Positions 1-10,412 are shown, counted from the stretch's first letter. The stretch: 64,000 nt of DNA from Acinetobacter calcoaceticus ANC 3811 (GCF_000399665.1 NZ_KB976986.1:898106-962105); one strand, 5' to 3'. Translations and numbers: made by a program. The notes: generated by a model not told the origin, from the sequence alone.

Positions 1-595
1 GCGGGCAACCATAACCCACTGGCATTGTGGTTAATGCAACATATTTGCCATCAGCATCAGTTAAAATACTACGGCGTAAATTGAAATCAGATTGAGACTT
101 ATCAAAGAATGAGTAGTTACCCAAACTATTAGCATGCCATACTTCAACTTTAGCATTTTCAATGATATTGCCATCAGTATCGGTTACCGTACCTTCAATA
201 ATTAAGGTATCGATTTTGCCAGATTCTGTACCATCATCCATACGTGCAAAACCAACAGTTTCAGGCGCGCCAGCTACATAAAGTGGGCCTTCAATGGTAC
301 GAGGTGTGCCACCACTAACGCCAGCTTTTGCATCGGCCTCATCTGCACGTAAATCAAGATAGTGCTCTAAACCTAAGCCAGCTGCTAAAAGTCCAAGTTC
401 GTTTGCTTGGCCTGCATCTGTGAAATATTCCAGACCTTTCCATACTTCTGAAGGTTGGATGTCTAAGTCTTCGATGGCTTGAAATAAATCCCCGAGAAGG
501 CGTACTACAATTTGCTGAACACGTGCATCGACTTCGCCTTTAGCTGTGTCGACATTCATTTGTTTTACAAGCGCATCAATTTGTTGACGGTTCAT
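1..595 (-). CDS. catA: Catechol 1,2-dioxygenase, 3' end cut by window edge
   Basis: Intradiol ring-cleavage dioxygenase that converts catechol to cis,cis-muconate with non-haem Fe(III), in the cytoplasm. The first 198 residues are visible: an N-terminal helical dimerisation part, then the intradiol fold with GPLYVAGAP near residue 104 and LRRSILTDADGKY before the edge. Y161 (in GNYS) and Y195 (in GYGCP) are probably the two iron-ligand tyrosines; the two histidine ligands lie beyond the edge. The ATG at 593-595 follows an AAGGAG-type ribosome site (AACTCCTTAA on the plus strand). It lies 160 bp downstream of catC in the same direction, so it is either the last gene of catBCA or has its own promoter in that gap. 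The family is about 310 residues long. Confidence 0.95.
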   Translation of the reverse strand, partial: MNRQQIDALVKQMNVDTAKGEVDARVQQIVVRLLGDLFQAIEDLDIQPSEVWKGLEYFTDAGQANELGLLAAGLGLEHYLDLRADEADAKAGVSGGTPRTIEGPLYVAGAPETVGFARMDDGTESGKIDTLIIEGTVTDTDGNIIENAKVEVWHANSLGNYSFFDKSQSDFNLRRSILTDADGKYVALTTMPVGYGCP

Positions 596-629
596 ACTAA
601 AACTCCTTAAGTATGCAATACGGTTTTGG

Positions 630-677
630 GTGGCAGTGTTGCGGGCATTTTGTTTTGCTAGCGAATATTGCTGCCAC
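630..677. other. Hairpin in the catC-catA intergenic region
   Basis: GTGGCAG at about 630-636 is complementary to CTGCCAC at 671-677, giving a 7-bp stem with a large loop in the 160-bp gap before catA. There is no T-run, so it is more likely an mRNA processing or stability element than a terminator. Its function is not visible. Confidence 0.3.
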
Positions 678-755
678 GTTCCTTGTTACCTTCTGAATAA
701 ATATATTTAGTTTTTGAATGTGCTTCAGACCACACACTCAAACTATTTTCTTAGA

Positions 756-1046
756 TTACGAATCATCATCACGGACAGAAGAAGGGTGGCGATTAAGTGC
801 CATCACTTCGATGTTCATGTAAGGATAGAGAGGTAATCCCTGTAAAATATTGTGCAACTCTTCATTGCTTTCGACATCAAAAATACTGATGTTTGAATAC
901 TGGCCTGTAACTCGCCAGATGTGACGCCATTTACCTTGACGTTGCAGATCTTGCGAATACGCTTTTTCAACGGCCTTAATTTCATTTGCTTTGTCGGCTG
1001 GCATATCAAGTGGAATATGCACATCCATACGTACATGAAATAACAT
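756..1046 (-). CDS. catC: Muconolactone delta-isomerase
   Basis: Small cytoplasmic isomerase that turns muconolactone into beta-ketoadipate enol-lactone, the third step of the catechol branch. The 96 residues match the family length, and the start MLFHVRMDVHIPLDMP with the ferredoxin-like segment LHNILQGLPLYPYMNIEV is characteristic. Residues after EVMALNRHPSSVRD are a short polar tail, as in homologues. It starts 23 bp after catB, with a GGAG-like site ahead of ATG, so the two are co-transcribed. The enzyme forms decamers in characterised species; that is family knowledge and is not visible here. Confidence 0.96.
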   Translation of the reverse strand: MLFHVRMDVHIPLDMPADKANEIKAVEKAYSQDLQRQGKWRHIWRVTGQYSNISIFDVESNEELHNILQGLPLYPYMNIEVMALNRHPSSVRDDDS

Positions 1047-1069
1047 GGGAAACTCCTTATCCTGTTGCC

Positions 1070-2176
1070 TTAACGACGTAACTTCTCAACTTTATCTTCA
1101 TCAATTTCAATGCCTAAGCCCGGAGCTGTTGGCAAGTGCAATTCAAAGTTTTCGTAACGTAGTGGTTCTTTCAAAATTTCTTCGGTAAGTAATAACGGAC
1201 CAAATAATTCAGTACCAAAAGCTAATGTTTCAAAGGTTGCAAATGCATGAGCAGAAGCGATGCTACCTACAGGGCCTTCAAGCATAGTGCCGCCATAAAG
1301 GTCGATTCCCGCTAAACCTGCGATTTTTGCAACTTCACAAGCTTCGATCAGACCACCTGATTGTTCAATTTTCACGGCAAATACATCTGCGCCATGACTT
1401 TTTGCAATACGATATGCGCTGTCAGGACCAGTTAAAGCTTCATCTGCCATAATTGCGACATCAAAACGATGCGTTAAACGAGCAAGTGCTTCAGTATTTT
1501 GAATAGCACAAGGCTGTTCAATTAAATCAATCCCGCCATCTTGTAGCTGTTGAATACCTTGAATACATTCCTGCTCTGACCATGCACGATTTACATCGAC
1601 ACGTACACTAATATCTGCACCCAGTGCTTTTTTAATTGCAATCACATGATCAACATCGTGTTGCAAAGAGCGTGCGCCGATTTTGAGTTTGAACGTGTTA
1701 TGACGTTTCAACTCAATCATTTTTCGAGCTTCAGCAATATCTTTTTCTGTGTCGCCAGACGCGAGCGTCCAAAGTACAGGTAAACTATTACGCAGACGGC
1801 CACCTAAAACTTCACTTAACGGCACGCCTAAACGTTTTGCCTGAATATCAAGTAGAGCGGTCTGAATGGCACATTTCGCGAAACGGTTACCATTAATATT
1901 CTTACGAATCAGTTTTAGTGTTTGAGCCACATTTAAATCTTTAACTGATGCGAGTAATGGTGCAAAGTAAGTATCAATATTGGCTTTGACACTTTCAGGA
2001 CTTTCTTCACCATAGTTCAGTCCACCAATGGTGGTCGCTTCACCCCAACCTACAATACCATCCGTGGTCGTAATTTTAACGAGCACCAAAGTCTGAGTAC
2101 GCATTGTAGTCACAGACAGCTGGTGAGGACGGATAGTTGGAATATCCACAAGTATGGTTTCTATGGTTCTATACAT
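1070..2176 (-). CDS. catB: Muconate cycloisomerase
   Basis: Enolase-superfamily enzyme that lactonises cis,cis-muconate to muconolactone with Mn2+. The 368-residue length fits. An N-terminal capping domain (to about residue 125) precedes the TIM barrel. Catalytic-type landmarks are FKLKIG (Lys pair near 166-168), RVDVNRAW (first metal Asp), DLIEQP (Glu), MADEAL (Asp/Glu) and FAVKI (general acid/base Lys). The GGTMLEGPVGS segment near the C-terminus shapes the pocket. It is the first gene of the leftward cat operon and is divergent from catM across a 100-bp gap holding a CatM-type site, so muconate-responsive activation is expected. Confidence 0.96.
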   Translation of the reverse strand: MYRTIETILVDIPTIRPHQLSVTTMRTQTLVLVKITTTDGIVGWGEATTIGGLNYGEESPESVKANIDTYFAPLLASVKDLNVAQTLKLIRKNINGNRFAKCAIQTALLDIQAKRLGVPLSEVLGGRLRNSLPVLWTLASGDTEKDIAEARKMIELKRHNTFKLKIGARSLQHDVDHVIAIKKALGADISVRVDVNRAWSEQECIQGIQQLQDGGIDLIEQPCAIQNTEALARLTHRFDVAIMADEALTGPDSAYRIAKSHGADVFAVKIEQSGGLIEACEVAKIAGLAGIDLYGGTMLEGPVGSIASAHAFATFETLAFGTELFGPLLLTEEILKEPLRYENFELHLPTAPGLGIEIDEDKVEKLRR

Positions 2177-2205
2177 GAAGTTTCAACTATTTCAAACTTG
2201 TTTAC

Positions 2206-2220
2206 ATACCATAGAAGAAT
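2206..2220. promoter_or_regulatory. Second, imperfect CatM/BenM-type half-palindrome
   Basis: ATAC, seven bases, then GAAT: one mismatch from the ATAC-N7-GTAT consensus of CatM and BenM. It lies between catB and the perfect site at 2258, about 48 bp from it, the sort of arrangement seen for recognition and activation sites of LysR regulators. Confidence 0.4.
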
Positions 2221-2257
2221 GTAATAGCCTAAAATAGATATAGAACGGTATTTTAAG

Positions 2258-3191
<934 letters not shown>

Positions 3192-3272
3192 CTTTTTAAT
3201 ACGTTTTAAATTGAATTATCATGTTATTTTAAAACTTTAAGATTATAGGTAATATTTAAAAGGAATTAATAG

Positions 3273-4067
3273 ATGAGAAAAATTTTAGGCGCAGCTTCTC
3301 TCATTATGTCTACCTGTGTTGTACATGCTGAACAATTAAAAGAACAACAACAAACTTCTCCATATAGTGCGAATGTTACTTTTGCTAGCCAATATATTTC
3401 ACGTGGGTTTCAACAGACTTGGGGTAAACCTGCATTACAGGGTGGGCTGGATTATGCTAATCCGAATGGTTTTTTTGTCGGAACTTGGGCATCAAGTGTG
3501 AGCTCAAATTACCTTCGGGATGCTTCAGTTGAATGGGATTTTTATACAGGTTATTTAAAAACAATTGATAAGTTTTCAATTGGGATGTCGGTTTTTTATT
3601 ACTACTATCCAGGCGCGAAAAGTACACCAGAAACGGGGAGTAGCAGTTATAACTATGGCGAGATCATACCTCAAATTGGCTATGGACCTTTAAGCCTCAA
3701 ATACTTTGTTACCTATACACCAGATTATGCTGGCTATAACTCCAAAACCATGGGCGGATCTGCTGGTAAAAGGTCGAGAGGATCAAGTTATCTAGACCTG
3801 AACTTTACACAGCCGATTAATGATACTTGGACCTTTGGTGCCCACTATGGCTATGAAAGAATCAAAAACTTTTCAGAATCGAATTTTCAGGATGTTAAAG
3901 CTGAACTCATTAAAGATTTAGGGGATGGCTGGACTACAGGATTAGCGTATACAAAAGCATGGGATAAAAATAGCTACTATAAAAAGTATAGTAATGGTGA
4001 GCCGGGTGCACCTATTTCAAATCCAATTGATTCCACTTTTACAGTCTCTGTAAAAAAGGTGTTCTAA
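3273..4067 (+). CDS. TorF-like (Gcw_chp) outer-membrane beta-barrel protein
   Basis: A secreted 264-residue protein with a signal peptide (cleavage likely after VVHA, residue 19) followed by alternating aromatic strands typical of an outer-membrane barrel and a C-terminal aromatic residue (VKKVF), the outer-membrane sorting signal. The early motif NVTFASQYISRGFQQT is the hallmark of the TIGR02001/TorF family of putative porins. Function is unknown beyond this family name; some members are linked to small-solute passage. It has its own RBS (AAAAGGAATT) and stands alone after catM, so it may pass cat-pathway substrates, but nothing in the sequence proves that. Confidence 0.8.
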   Translation: MRKILGAASLIMSTCVVHAEQLKEQQQTSPYSANVTFASQYISRGFQQTWGKPALQGGLDYANPNGFFVGTWASSVSSNYLRDASVEWDFYTGYLKTIDKFSIGMSVFYYYYPGAKSTPETGSSSYNYGEIIPQIGYGPLSLKYFVTYTPDYAGYNSKTMGGSAGKRSRGSSYLDLNFTQPINDTWTFGAHYGYERIKNFSESNFQDVKAELIKDLGDGWTTGLAYTKAWDKNSYYKKYSNGEPGAPISNPIDSTFTVSVKKVF

Positions 4068-4087
4068 GTTAAATTTAAGAGTATTGA

Positions 4088-4148
4088 TTAACTACGTTTG
4101 AAAGGTGCCTTTAAACCCAAACTTTCAAATGTAGTTAAGGGCGATTCA
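4088..4148. terminator. Long 17-bp inverted repeat after the TorF-like gene
   Basis: Arms at 4088-4104 and 4132-4148 pair over 17 bp with one G-T pair around a 27-base loop. There is no clear T-run, so Rho-independent termination is uncertain; it could equally be a stability structure or a relic repeat. Confidence 0.45.
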
Positions 4149-4275
4149 GTCTAACTACACTGTATCAACGAATAAATGTTTAATTTTAAAATAAGACATA
4201 AATCATTTAAGATTGTGACTTTAGTTTTTAAGCACATCTTTAATTAGATTTAATAAAATAGATAAGGGGTCAGTA

Positions 4276-7200
4276 GTGCCAGAAATTGATAATAAACAAC
4301 AACCTAATCCTGAGTATTCATTAAAAGTTGATTGTGCATCAGCTTTGAACTTTGTTTTACAGCAAAATTCAGTGCCCCTTATTCGACAAATTCTAATCTC
4401 TTCAACTGAAACAATTTCTGGTTCTCGAATCGTTATTCGCTCTAACCCTGAATATTTCAAAGAACACACCATCAATATTGCGAGTTTGGAAGGCAACCAA
4501 GTCTTGGCTCTTGATAAACCAAAATTAGTTTTTGATATTAAATTATTGCAAGAGATACCCGAGAATATTAAAGGGAATATTGAAGTAGTTTGGATAAGTG
4601 AAAATGAAGAACTGCTAGCAGAACAGCAGATAGAAATCGATGTATTGACTGTTGATACTTGGGGTGGAGAACGTCAGCCAATTGAATTATTAGCAAGTTT
4701 TTCACAGCCTAATGCTTCAGCTCTTAGTCCAATTCTTGTTAAAGCGAGTGAAATTTTAAAAACAAAAGTATTAGGTTCATTAAATGGTTATCAAGACCGA
4801 GATCGAGATTCTGTTTTATCTCAGCTGAATGCGGTATGGGAATCTTTATTACAACAAGATATTCATTATATTGTTAACCCAGCAAGCTTTGTTAAATCGG
4901 GCCAAAGAATCCGTTTGGCAAAGCAGATTTTTGAAGAAAAGTTAGCATGTTGTTTAGACACGACAATACTTTTAAGTGCCTTGGCAGAACAAATAGGCTT
5001 AGATACTTTACTTATTATTGAAGAAGGACATTCGTATCTTGGTGTTTGGTTAAATGAGACGCCAAATGTTGACTTGATCATTGATGATATTCAAGCTTTA
5101 AGAAAACGTTATGATTTAGGTGAGATAGTCTTTATCGAAACCACGTTGCTTACACAGCAAGGCAAATTTACAACTGCGCTAGAAACTGCAAAACAATATA
5201 TAAAGGATGAATCTCGTCAGAATAAGTTTTATCTTGCGATAGATGTTCGTCAATCCCGATTACGTGGTATTAAGCCGATTTCTGCAAATCTGGAAAAGAA
5301 AAATCATTTGGATGATACAGAGATTGAATGGGCGACGGCATCTATTCCTGTTTACGATAATGAGCGCCCTCTTGAAAATAAAGCCACACGTGTTGATCGT
5401 TGGTTACGCCGTTTATTAGATTTAAGCCTTCGTAACAAACTCTTAAATTTTAAAGATAATCGTTACAGCATCCCATTACAGTGTTCTGAGTTAACACTTA
5501 GCAAACTTGAAGATGCGCTAGCAAATCAGGAAGGCTTCTTATTTAAAAGTGTTGATAGTATTTCTTTAAAAGATGTTCAGCGCGACAACGAAAGTCAGCA
5601 TATTAATCAATACGTTGATGAAAACCTTTCTAGAAAATTATTATTTAGTCCTTTAGATGCATCTTTATTAGAAAAACGCTTGATTGAAGTCTATCGTGCT
5701 TCACGTACTGCTTTAGAGGAAGGTGGGGCTAATACATTATTTCTTGCGGTTGGTTTTCTTGAGTGGAGAGAGTCCGAACGCTCGAAACGTACATTTAAAG
5801 CACCTTTACTCCTCATTCCTGTACAGATTACGCGTGAGACAGCTAAAACAGGTTATCGTCTATTTATGTATGATGATGAACCACGTTTTAACTCTACTTT
5901 ATTACAACTATTAAGACAGGATTTTGAACTTGATATTGCTGGCCTAAATCCTCTGCCAACAGATGATTCTGGTATAGATGTCGATCAAGTTTTACATATT
6001 GTAAGAAAGGCAATTGTAAATATAGCAGGATGGGAAGTAAAAGCTGAAGCTGCAATTGGTCAATTCTCATTCTCAAAATATTTAATGTGGCTTGATTTGT
6101 CTTCAAGGATGGATCAACTAAAAAACCAATCTGTGGTAAATCATCTGATTGAATCTCCACGGGAACCTTTTATTAAACAAGACGAATTCCCGCAACCCGC
6201 TCAATTAGATCAACAATATAAGCCACAACAATTATTTACTCCATTATCGTCTGATTCTTCGCAGTTGGCAGCAGTCATGTCCGCAGCGTTGGGGCGTACT
6301 TTTGTGTTGTCAGGCCCTCCTGGTACAGGAAAGTCGCAGACTATTACAAATATGATCTCTCAATGTTTGGCAGATGGTAAGTCTGTATTATTCGTGTCTG
6401 AAAAAATGGCTGCTTTAGAAGTCGTTTATCGCCGTCTGACACAAATTGGCTTAAGTGAATTGTGCTTGCAGTTACACTCATCAAAATCTCAAAAAATGGA
6501 AGTACTTGATCAACTGAGAGAAAGAGCGCAGAAAAATAATGATCCTTACTTCCTAAGTATTCAACCCAAAATAACAGAATGGCAGAAGCTTTCAGATAGA
6601 TTAATTCAAACCCGTGATGAACTGAATCAACATGTAAAAAATCTCCATACATCACATGCGATTGGCTGGAGTTTATATGCAGCAATGAGTGATGAACTTC
6701 GTTATCGGGATACACCCCATTTACGGTTTCCTGATATCAGTATTGCGACTTTGACAGCAGAAAAGCGTGAGCTAATGAGTGAGACAGTGACACAAGCTGT
6801 AAGTTTGCGTCAGCTGGTCAACGAAAATGCGAAAGATGTATTGAATGGTTTTGCTGAGGGATTGGCTGAGCCAATTTGGAGTTTGGTATGGCAAGAACAG
6901 TATCAAATATTACAAGATCAACTTGTAGACCAAATACAACGTTTGCAAAATTCAGTGTCTATTTGGCAAGAGGTCTTTGGGTTTGAAGAAAAGCAAAATC
7001 TGAGTCAGGTTAAACATGATGTTTCTATTTTTAATGCGTTATCTGATCTCGTTCAACAAACCGATTTAAAATTATTAAGTATTATTAAAGATTTAAATTT
7101 AGCAACAATCACACAAGCGAAACAAATAGTCCAAGATTTGAAACAGCAGCGTTCGTCGTTAGCTGAACAATACCAATCTCAAATTTATCAAGCAGATTTA

Positions 7201-9432
7201 AGTCAAATTGGTTTTAAATGGCGTGAAGCAGAATCAAAAATTTTTCCATTCTCATGGTTCGCTAAGTTTCAGTTGAGAAATTTGCTCAAAACTTATCAAA
7301 GCTCAACTCAACGTCCTACAGCTTTGGCGGTTGCACATGACTTACCAATTTTGCAACATATCCAAAGTCAACAAAGACAGTTCACTGAATGTGAAAATCA
7401 GTTGGCGAGTAAGTTTGACTCTTACTGGCAGAGTGAAGAGAGTGCGTGGGAAAGTTTTGAAACTATTCATAATCAGTGGCAAGAAATTAAGCAGATAGTT
7501 GCTTCAAAAATTACTGATCAAGCAACTTTATTAAAAGCCGTGGAATTTAGTAAAAATAATAGTTTGGATGAAATCAAACAAAACATAGCTCAAGTGGAAA
7601 ATACATTCAGTCAATTGCTGAATGATCACGGACTAAAAAATGATGTTCAACTTACTCCATATCTAGATATTAATTTTAATGAAATCCTCGCAAGACAGCA
7701 TCAATTACAACAACACAGTTCATCTTGGAGACATTGGTTAAATTGGCAAGCTATAAAAAGCCAGTTGATTCAACATGGGTTAAAACCGTTGGCCTTTGAA
7801 CTCTTAGATACTCCATTGGAGTTGGATGCTGCTTTAAAGCGTTTGAATATTAATTTAGCGAGACACTGGATTACTCATCAATTTAGTCAACATCCAGAAT
7901 TAAATCAGTTCAATAGTCAACAACATGAACAGAAGATCCAAACTTTTGCACAGCAAGACAGAGATCACCAGCTTGCTGCGAGTCATGAGATTATTCATCG
8001 TTGGAATGCTATTTTTAGTGAACAAGATAAACATAAGGCTCAGTGGACTGTTCTCAATAAAGAATTAGGTAAAAAGCGCCGTCATATTCCTGTACGCGAA
8101 TTAATGCGTCAGATTCCTGATGTGTTAGTTGGGTTAAAACCATGTTTATTAATGAGTCCGTTATCAGTTGCTCAATATCTGGATACAGAAGCAAAATTTG
8201 ATGTGGTGATTTTCGATGAAGCATCACAGATTCCCGTATGGGATGCGATTGGTGCATTAGCGAGAGGTAAACAGTCAATTGTGGTGGGTGATAATAAACA
8301 AATGCCGCCAACAAGTTTCTTTGGTAAAGGAGATTCTGAGGAAGAGGTCGATGAGGAAGTAACCGAAGATCTAGAAAGTATTCTAGATGAATGCCTTGCT
8401 GCTCAGCTACCAGAATTGGCCTTGAACTGGCATTACCGTAGCCGTTATGAAAGCCTCATTCAATTTAGTAATCAGAAATACTACAAAGGTGGTTTATTTA
8501 CTTTCCCTGCACCTGTTGCCAAAGATACGGCTGTAAAACTACATGTGGTTGATGGTGTATATGACAAAGGTGATACACGTACCAATAGTAATGAAGCAAA
8601 GGCGATTGTGGAATTTATTATTCAACATTTACAGTCACAGTTAGGGCAAGAGAATCCTGTGACTCTCGGTGTTGTAACCTTCAATATGACTCAACAAAAG
8701 TTAATTGAGGATTTGCTAGATAATGAATTGGCAAACCATCCTGAGTTAGAGACATTGAGTAAGTCGGGCATTGAACCTTTATTTGTCAAGAATTTAGAAA
8801 ATGTGCAAGGAGATGAACGCGATATTATCGTTTTCTCAATTACCTATGCAAAAGATCAGGATGGTCGCCTATCAATGAATTTTGGTGCGCTAAACCGTCA
8901 AGGTGGCCAGCGCCGTCTAAATGTAGCTATTACTCGCGCTCGTCAAGGGTTACATGTTTTCTCTGCTTTGAGTCCGGAAGAAATTAATTTGGCACGTACC
9001 AACAGCGAAGGTGTAAGAGATCTAAAAGACTTCCTTATTTTTGCTCGAAGTGGTCAGCTACATTTAAATTATGTTGATCAAAGTAAACAGCAGACTAAAA
9101 AAGAATTTGTAGAGTACTTACAAAATAAACTGCAAGAACATGGTTGGAGCGTGGACCTCGGAATAGGTCAGGGGGATAGCTGTGTAGATTTAGCCATTAA
9201 GGATAATTTGAACCCGGGCAGTTATATTGCAGGTATTATCGTAGATGGTGAAAACTATGCTAAGGCAGCTACTGCACGAGACCGAGATCAGCTAAGACCA
9301 ACTGTTTTAAATGGATTAGGCTGGGAAGTTTTATCAGTTTGGACAGTAGATTGGTGGTTAGATCCAGAGCAAAACTTAACTAAATTAATGAATGAATTGG
9401 AAGAGATAAAATCGAAGGAAGATGTTGCTTAA
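4276..9432 (+). CDS. DUF4011/superfamily-1 helicase with C-terminal Vsr-like domain, probable antiphage protein
   Basis: A 1718-residue multidomain ATPase. The N-terminal 130 residues look like a beta-sandwich. A transglutaminase/papain-like part follows, with C226 in CCLDTT and H252 in EGHSYLGVWL. DUF4011 begins near 373 (DRWLRRLLDLSLRNKLLNF). The helicase core has Walker A at about 679 (SGPPGTGKSQ), Walker B near 1314 (DEASQIP), GDNKQMPPTSF, ENVQGDERDIIVFS and NVAITRARQGLHVFS, split by a long Gln-rich coiled insertion (about 760-1250). Residues 1600-1700 match the MTES_1575/Vsr-like nuclease fold (VDLAIKD, TARDRDQLRPTVLNGLGW). From memory, single-gene systems of this type (Hhe) were reported in antiphage screens. 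The GTG start is chosen by AAGGGG at 4264-4269. It stands alone, with no modification gene beside it. Confidence 0.8.
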   Translation: MPEIDNKQQPNPEYSLKVDCASALNFVLQQNSVPLIRQILISSTETISGSRIVIRSNPEYFKEHTINIASLEGNQVLALDKPKLVFDIKLLQEIPENIKGNIEVVWISENEELLAEQQIEIDVLTVDTWGGERQPIELLASFSQPNASALSPILVKASEILKTKVLGSLNGYQDRDRDSVLSQLNAVWESLLQQDIHYIVNPASFVKSGQRIRLAKQIFEEKLACCLDTTILLSALAEQIGLDTLLIIEEGHSYLGVWLNETPNVDLIIDDIQALRKRYDLGEIVFIETTLLTQQGKFTTALETAKQYIKDESRQNKFYLAIDVRQSRLRGIKPISANLEKKNHLDDTEIEWATASIPVYDNERPLENKATRVDRWLRRLLDLSLRNKLLNFKDNRYSIPLQCSELTLSKLEDALANQEGFLFKSVDSISLKDVQRDNESQHINQYVDENLSRKLLFSPLDASLLEKRLIEVYRASRTALEEGGANTLFLAVGFLEWRESERSKRTFKAPLLLIPVQITRETAKTGYRLFMYDDEPRFNSTLLQLLRQDFELDIAGLNPLPTDDSGIDVDQVLHIVRKAIVNIAGWEVKAEAAIGQFSFSKYLMWLDLSSRMDQLKNQSVVNHLIESPREPFIKQDEFPQPAQLDQQYKPQQLFTPLSSDSSQLAAVMSAALGRTFVLSGPPGTGKSQTITNMISQCLADGKSVLFVSEKMAALEVVYRRLTQIGLSELCLQLHSSKSQKMEVLDQLRERAQKNNDPYFLSIQPKITEWQKLSDRLIQTRDELNQHVKNLHTSHAIGWSLYAAMSDELRYRDTPHLRFPDISIATLTAEKRELMSETVTQAVSLRQLVNENAKDVLNGFAEGLAEPIWSLVWQEQYQILQDQLVDQIQRLQNSVSIWQEVFGFEEKQNLSQVKHDVSIFNALSDLVQQTDLKLLSIIKDLNLATITQAKQIVQDLKQQRSSLAEQYQSQIYQADLSQIGFKWREAESKIFPFSWFAKFQLRNLLKTYQSSTQRPTALAVAHDLPILQHIQSQQRQFTECENQLASKFDSYWQSEESAWESFETIHNQWQEIKQIVASKITDQATLLKAVEFSKNNSLDEIKQNIAQVENTFSQLLNDHGLKNDVQLTPYLDINFNEILARQHQLQQHSSSWRHWLNWQAIKSQLIQHGLKPLAFELLDTPLELDAALKRLNINLARHWITHQFSQHPELNQFNSQQHEQKIQTFAQQDRDHQLAASHEIIHRWNAIFSEQDKHKAQWTVLNKELGKKRRHIPVRELMRQIPDVLVGLKPCLLMSPLSVAQYLDTEAKFDVVIFDEASQIPVWDAIGALARGKQSIVVGDNKQMPPTSFFGKGDSEEEVDEEVTEDLESILDECLAAQLPELALNWHYRSRYESLIQFSNQKYYKGGLFTFPAPVAKDTAVKLHVVDGVYDKGDTRTNSNEAKAIVEFIIQHLQSQLGQENPVTLGVVTFNMTQQKLIEDLLDNELANHPELETLSKSGIEPLFVKNLENVQGDERDIIVFSITYAKDQDGRLSMNFGALNRQGGQRRLNVAITRARQGLHVFSALSPEEINLARTNSEGVRDLKDFLIFARSGQLHLNYVDQSKQQTKKEFVEYLQNKLQEHGWSVDLGIGQGDSCVDLAIKDNLNPGSYIAGIIVDGENYAKAATARDRDQLRPTVLNGLGWEVLSVWTVDWWLDPEQNLTKLMNELEEIKSKEDVA

Positions 9433-9440
9433 ATTGTATA

Positions 9441-9469
9441 AAACAGATAGGGGCTGACCTTATCTGTTT
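9441..9469. terminator. Bidirectional terminator between helicase and SDR
   Basis: AAACAGATA (9441-9449) pairs with TATCTGTTT (9461-9469), extended inwards by three more pairs, between two converging genes. The flanking A/T tracts are modest. Confidence 0.55.
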
Positions 9470-9537
9470 CTATTTAGCAATTTTGTAGTTACTCAACTTG
9501 ATGAATCATTCTCTATTAGATTAGTAAAAAAATCTTA

Positions 9538-10278
9538 TTAAATAATAGTGTATCCGCCATCAATCGTAATACATGATCCATTCATAAAACGTGCTTCATC
9601 AGAAGCGAGGAAAATAGCTAACTCGGCAACTTCTGAGGCTTCACCAAAACGGTCCAGTGGAATTTTATCAGTAGGGCGAGTTTCTAGCATTTTGGCCGTC
9701 ATAGGCGTACGAATAGTACCTGGGCAAATAGCATTAATTTTGATGCCATGTTTGGAATATACTGCGGCTAAATGTTTTGTATAACCAATTACAGCATGTT
9801 TTGAGGCTGTATAAGATGCGCCTCCCATTTGAGCAACTAAGCCCGCAATAGATGCAATATTGATAATTGCACCAGAACCATGTTCAATCATTTTGGGTAG
9901 AACCAAATTACTTAAATTGAATACAGCTTTTACATTTATGGCAAATATTCTGTCCCAAAGCTCTTCGGTCGTATCTAGACTATTGGTATATTTGTCAAAA
10001 ATTCCTGCATTATTCAGTAGTACATCAATTCGCCCAAACTTCTCAAGTGTAAATTCAACCAGCTGCTGGAGCTGATCAAATAGAGTAACATCAACTTGAA
10101 AGGCAAAGGCTTCTCCACCTGCGTTGATGATCTTCTCGGCAACTTGCTTAGCCTGTTCTAAATTTAGGTCGGCAATAATTAATTTTGCTCCTTGCTTTGC
10201 AAAAGCAATTGCTTCCGACTCTCCCATACCAGAGGCTGCACCTGTGATAATACAGACTTTATTTTTTAGTCTAGACAT
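9538..10278 (-). CDS. SDR-family NAD(P)-dependent dehydrogenase
   Basis: Classical short-chain dehydrogenase of 246 residues. It carries the nucleotide-binding TGAASGMGE at residues 13-21, NNAG at about 91, catalytic Ser in INIASIAG, and YTASK (Tyr/Lys). The C-terminal FMNGSCITIDGGYTI is typical of cytosolic alcohol dehydrogenases acting on rings or sugars. The start MSRLKNKV has a weak AAGGAAATG-type leader. It is divergent from an IclR regulator with a 190-bp operator-rich gap, and upstream of a KstD-like flavoprotein locus, so oxidation of a hydroxyl on a carbocyclic substrate is a reasonable guess. Substrate is not recognisable. Confidence 0.85.
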   Translation of the reverse strand: MSRLKNKVCIITGAASGMGESEAIAFAKQGAKLIIADLNLEQAKQVAEKIINAGGEAFAFQVDVTLFDQLQQLVEFTLEKFGRIDVLLNNAGIFDKYTNSLDTTEELWDRIFAINVKAVFNLSNLVLPKMIEHGSGAIINIASIAGLVAQMGGASYTASKHAVIGYTKHLAAVYSKHGIKINAICPGTIRTPMTAKMLETRPTDKIPLDRFGEASEVAELAIFLASDEARFMNGSCITIDGGYTII

Positions 10279-10332
10279 AATACATTTCCTAAATCCTAAG
10301 TTTTGATCTAAGCTCTATGTGTGAAATAGATG

Positions 10333-10375
10333 CTTAAATGTTTAAGTTCTCCTGTAAGAATTAAAATACGTATTT
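10333..10375. promoter_or_regulatory. Two short palindromes in the SDR/IclR divergent promoter
   Basis: CTTAAATGTTTAAG (10333-10346) and AAATACGTATTT (10364-10375) are both perfect dyads close to the SDR start side of the gap. They may be operators or simply promoter A/T symmetry. Confidence 0.3.
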
Positions 10376-10412
10376 AGACAAACGAGCTCTAGATACAATC
10401 TGGGAATAAAGA

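Noticed and set aside
6344..6715. 123-codon minus-strand frame in the helicase gene
   Set aside because: Antisense shadow with no family resemblance; the helicase motifs are unbroken across it.
9941..10128. Possible leucine-zipper-like text on the plus strand inside the SDR gene
   Set aside because: Only an antisense reading of the Rossmann-fold helices.
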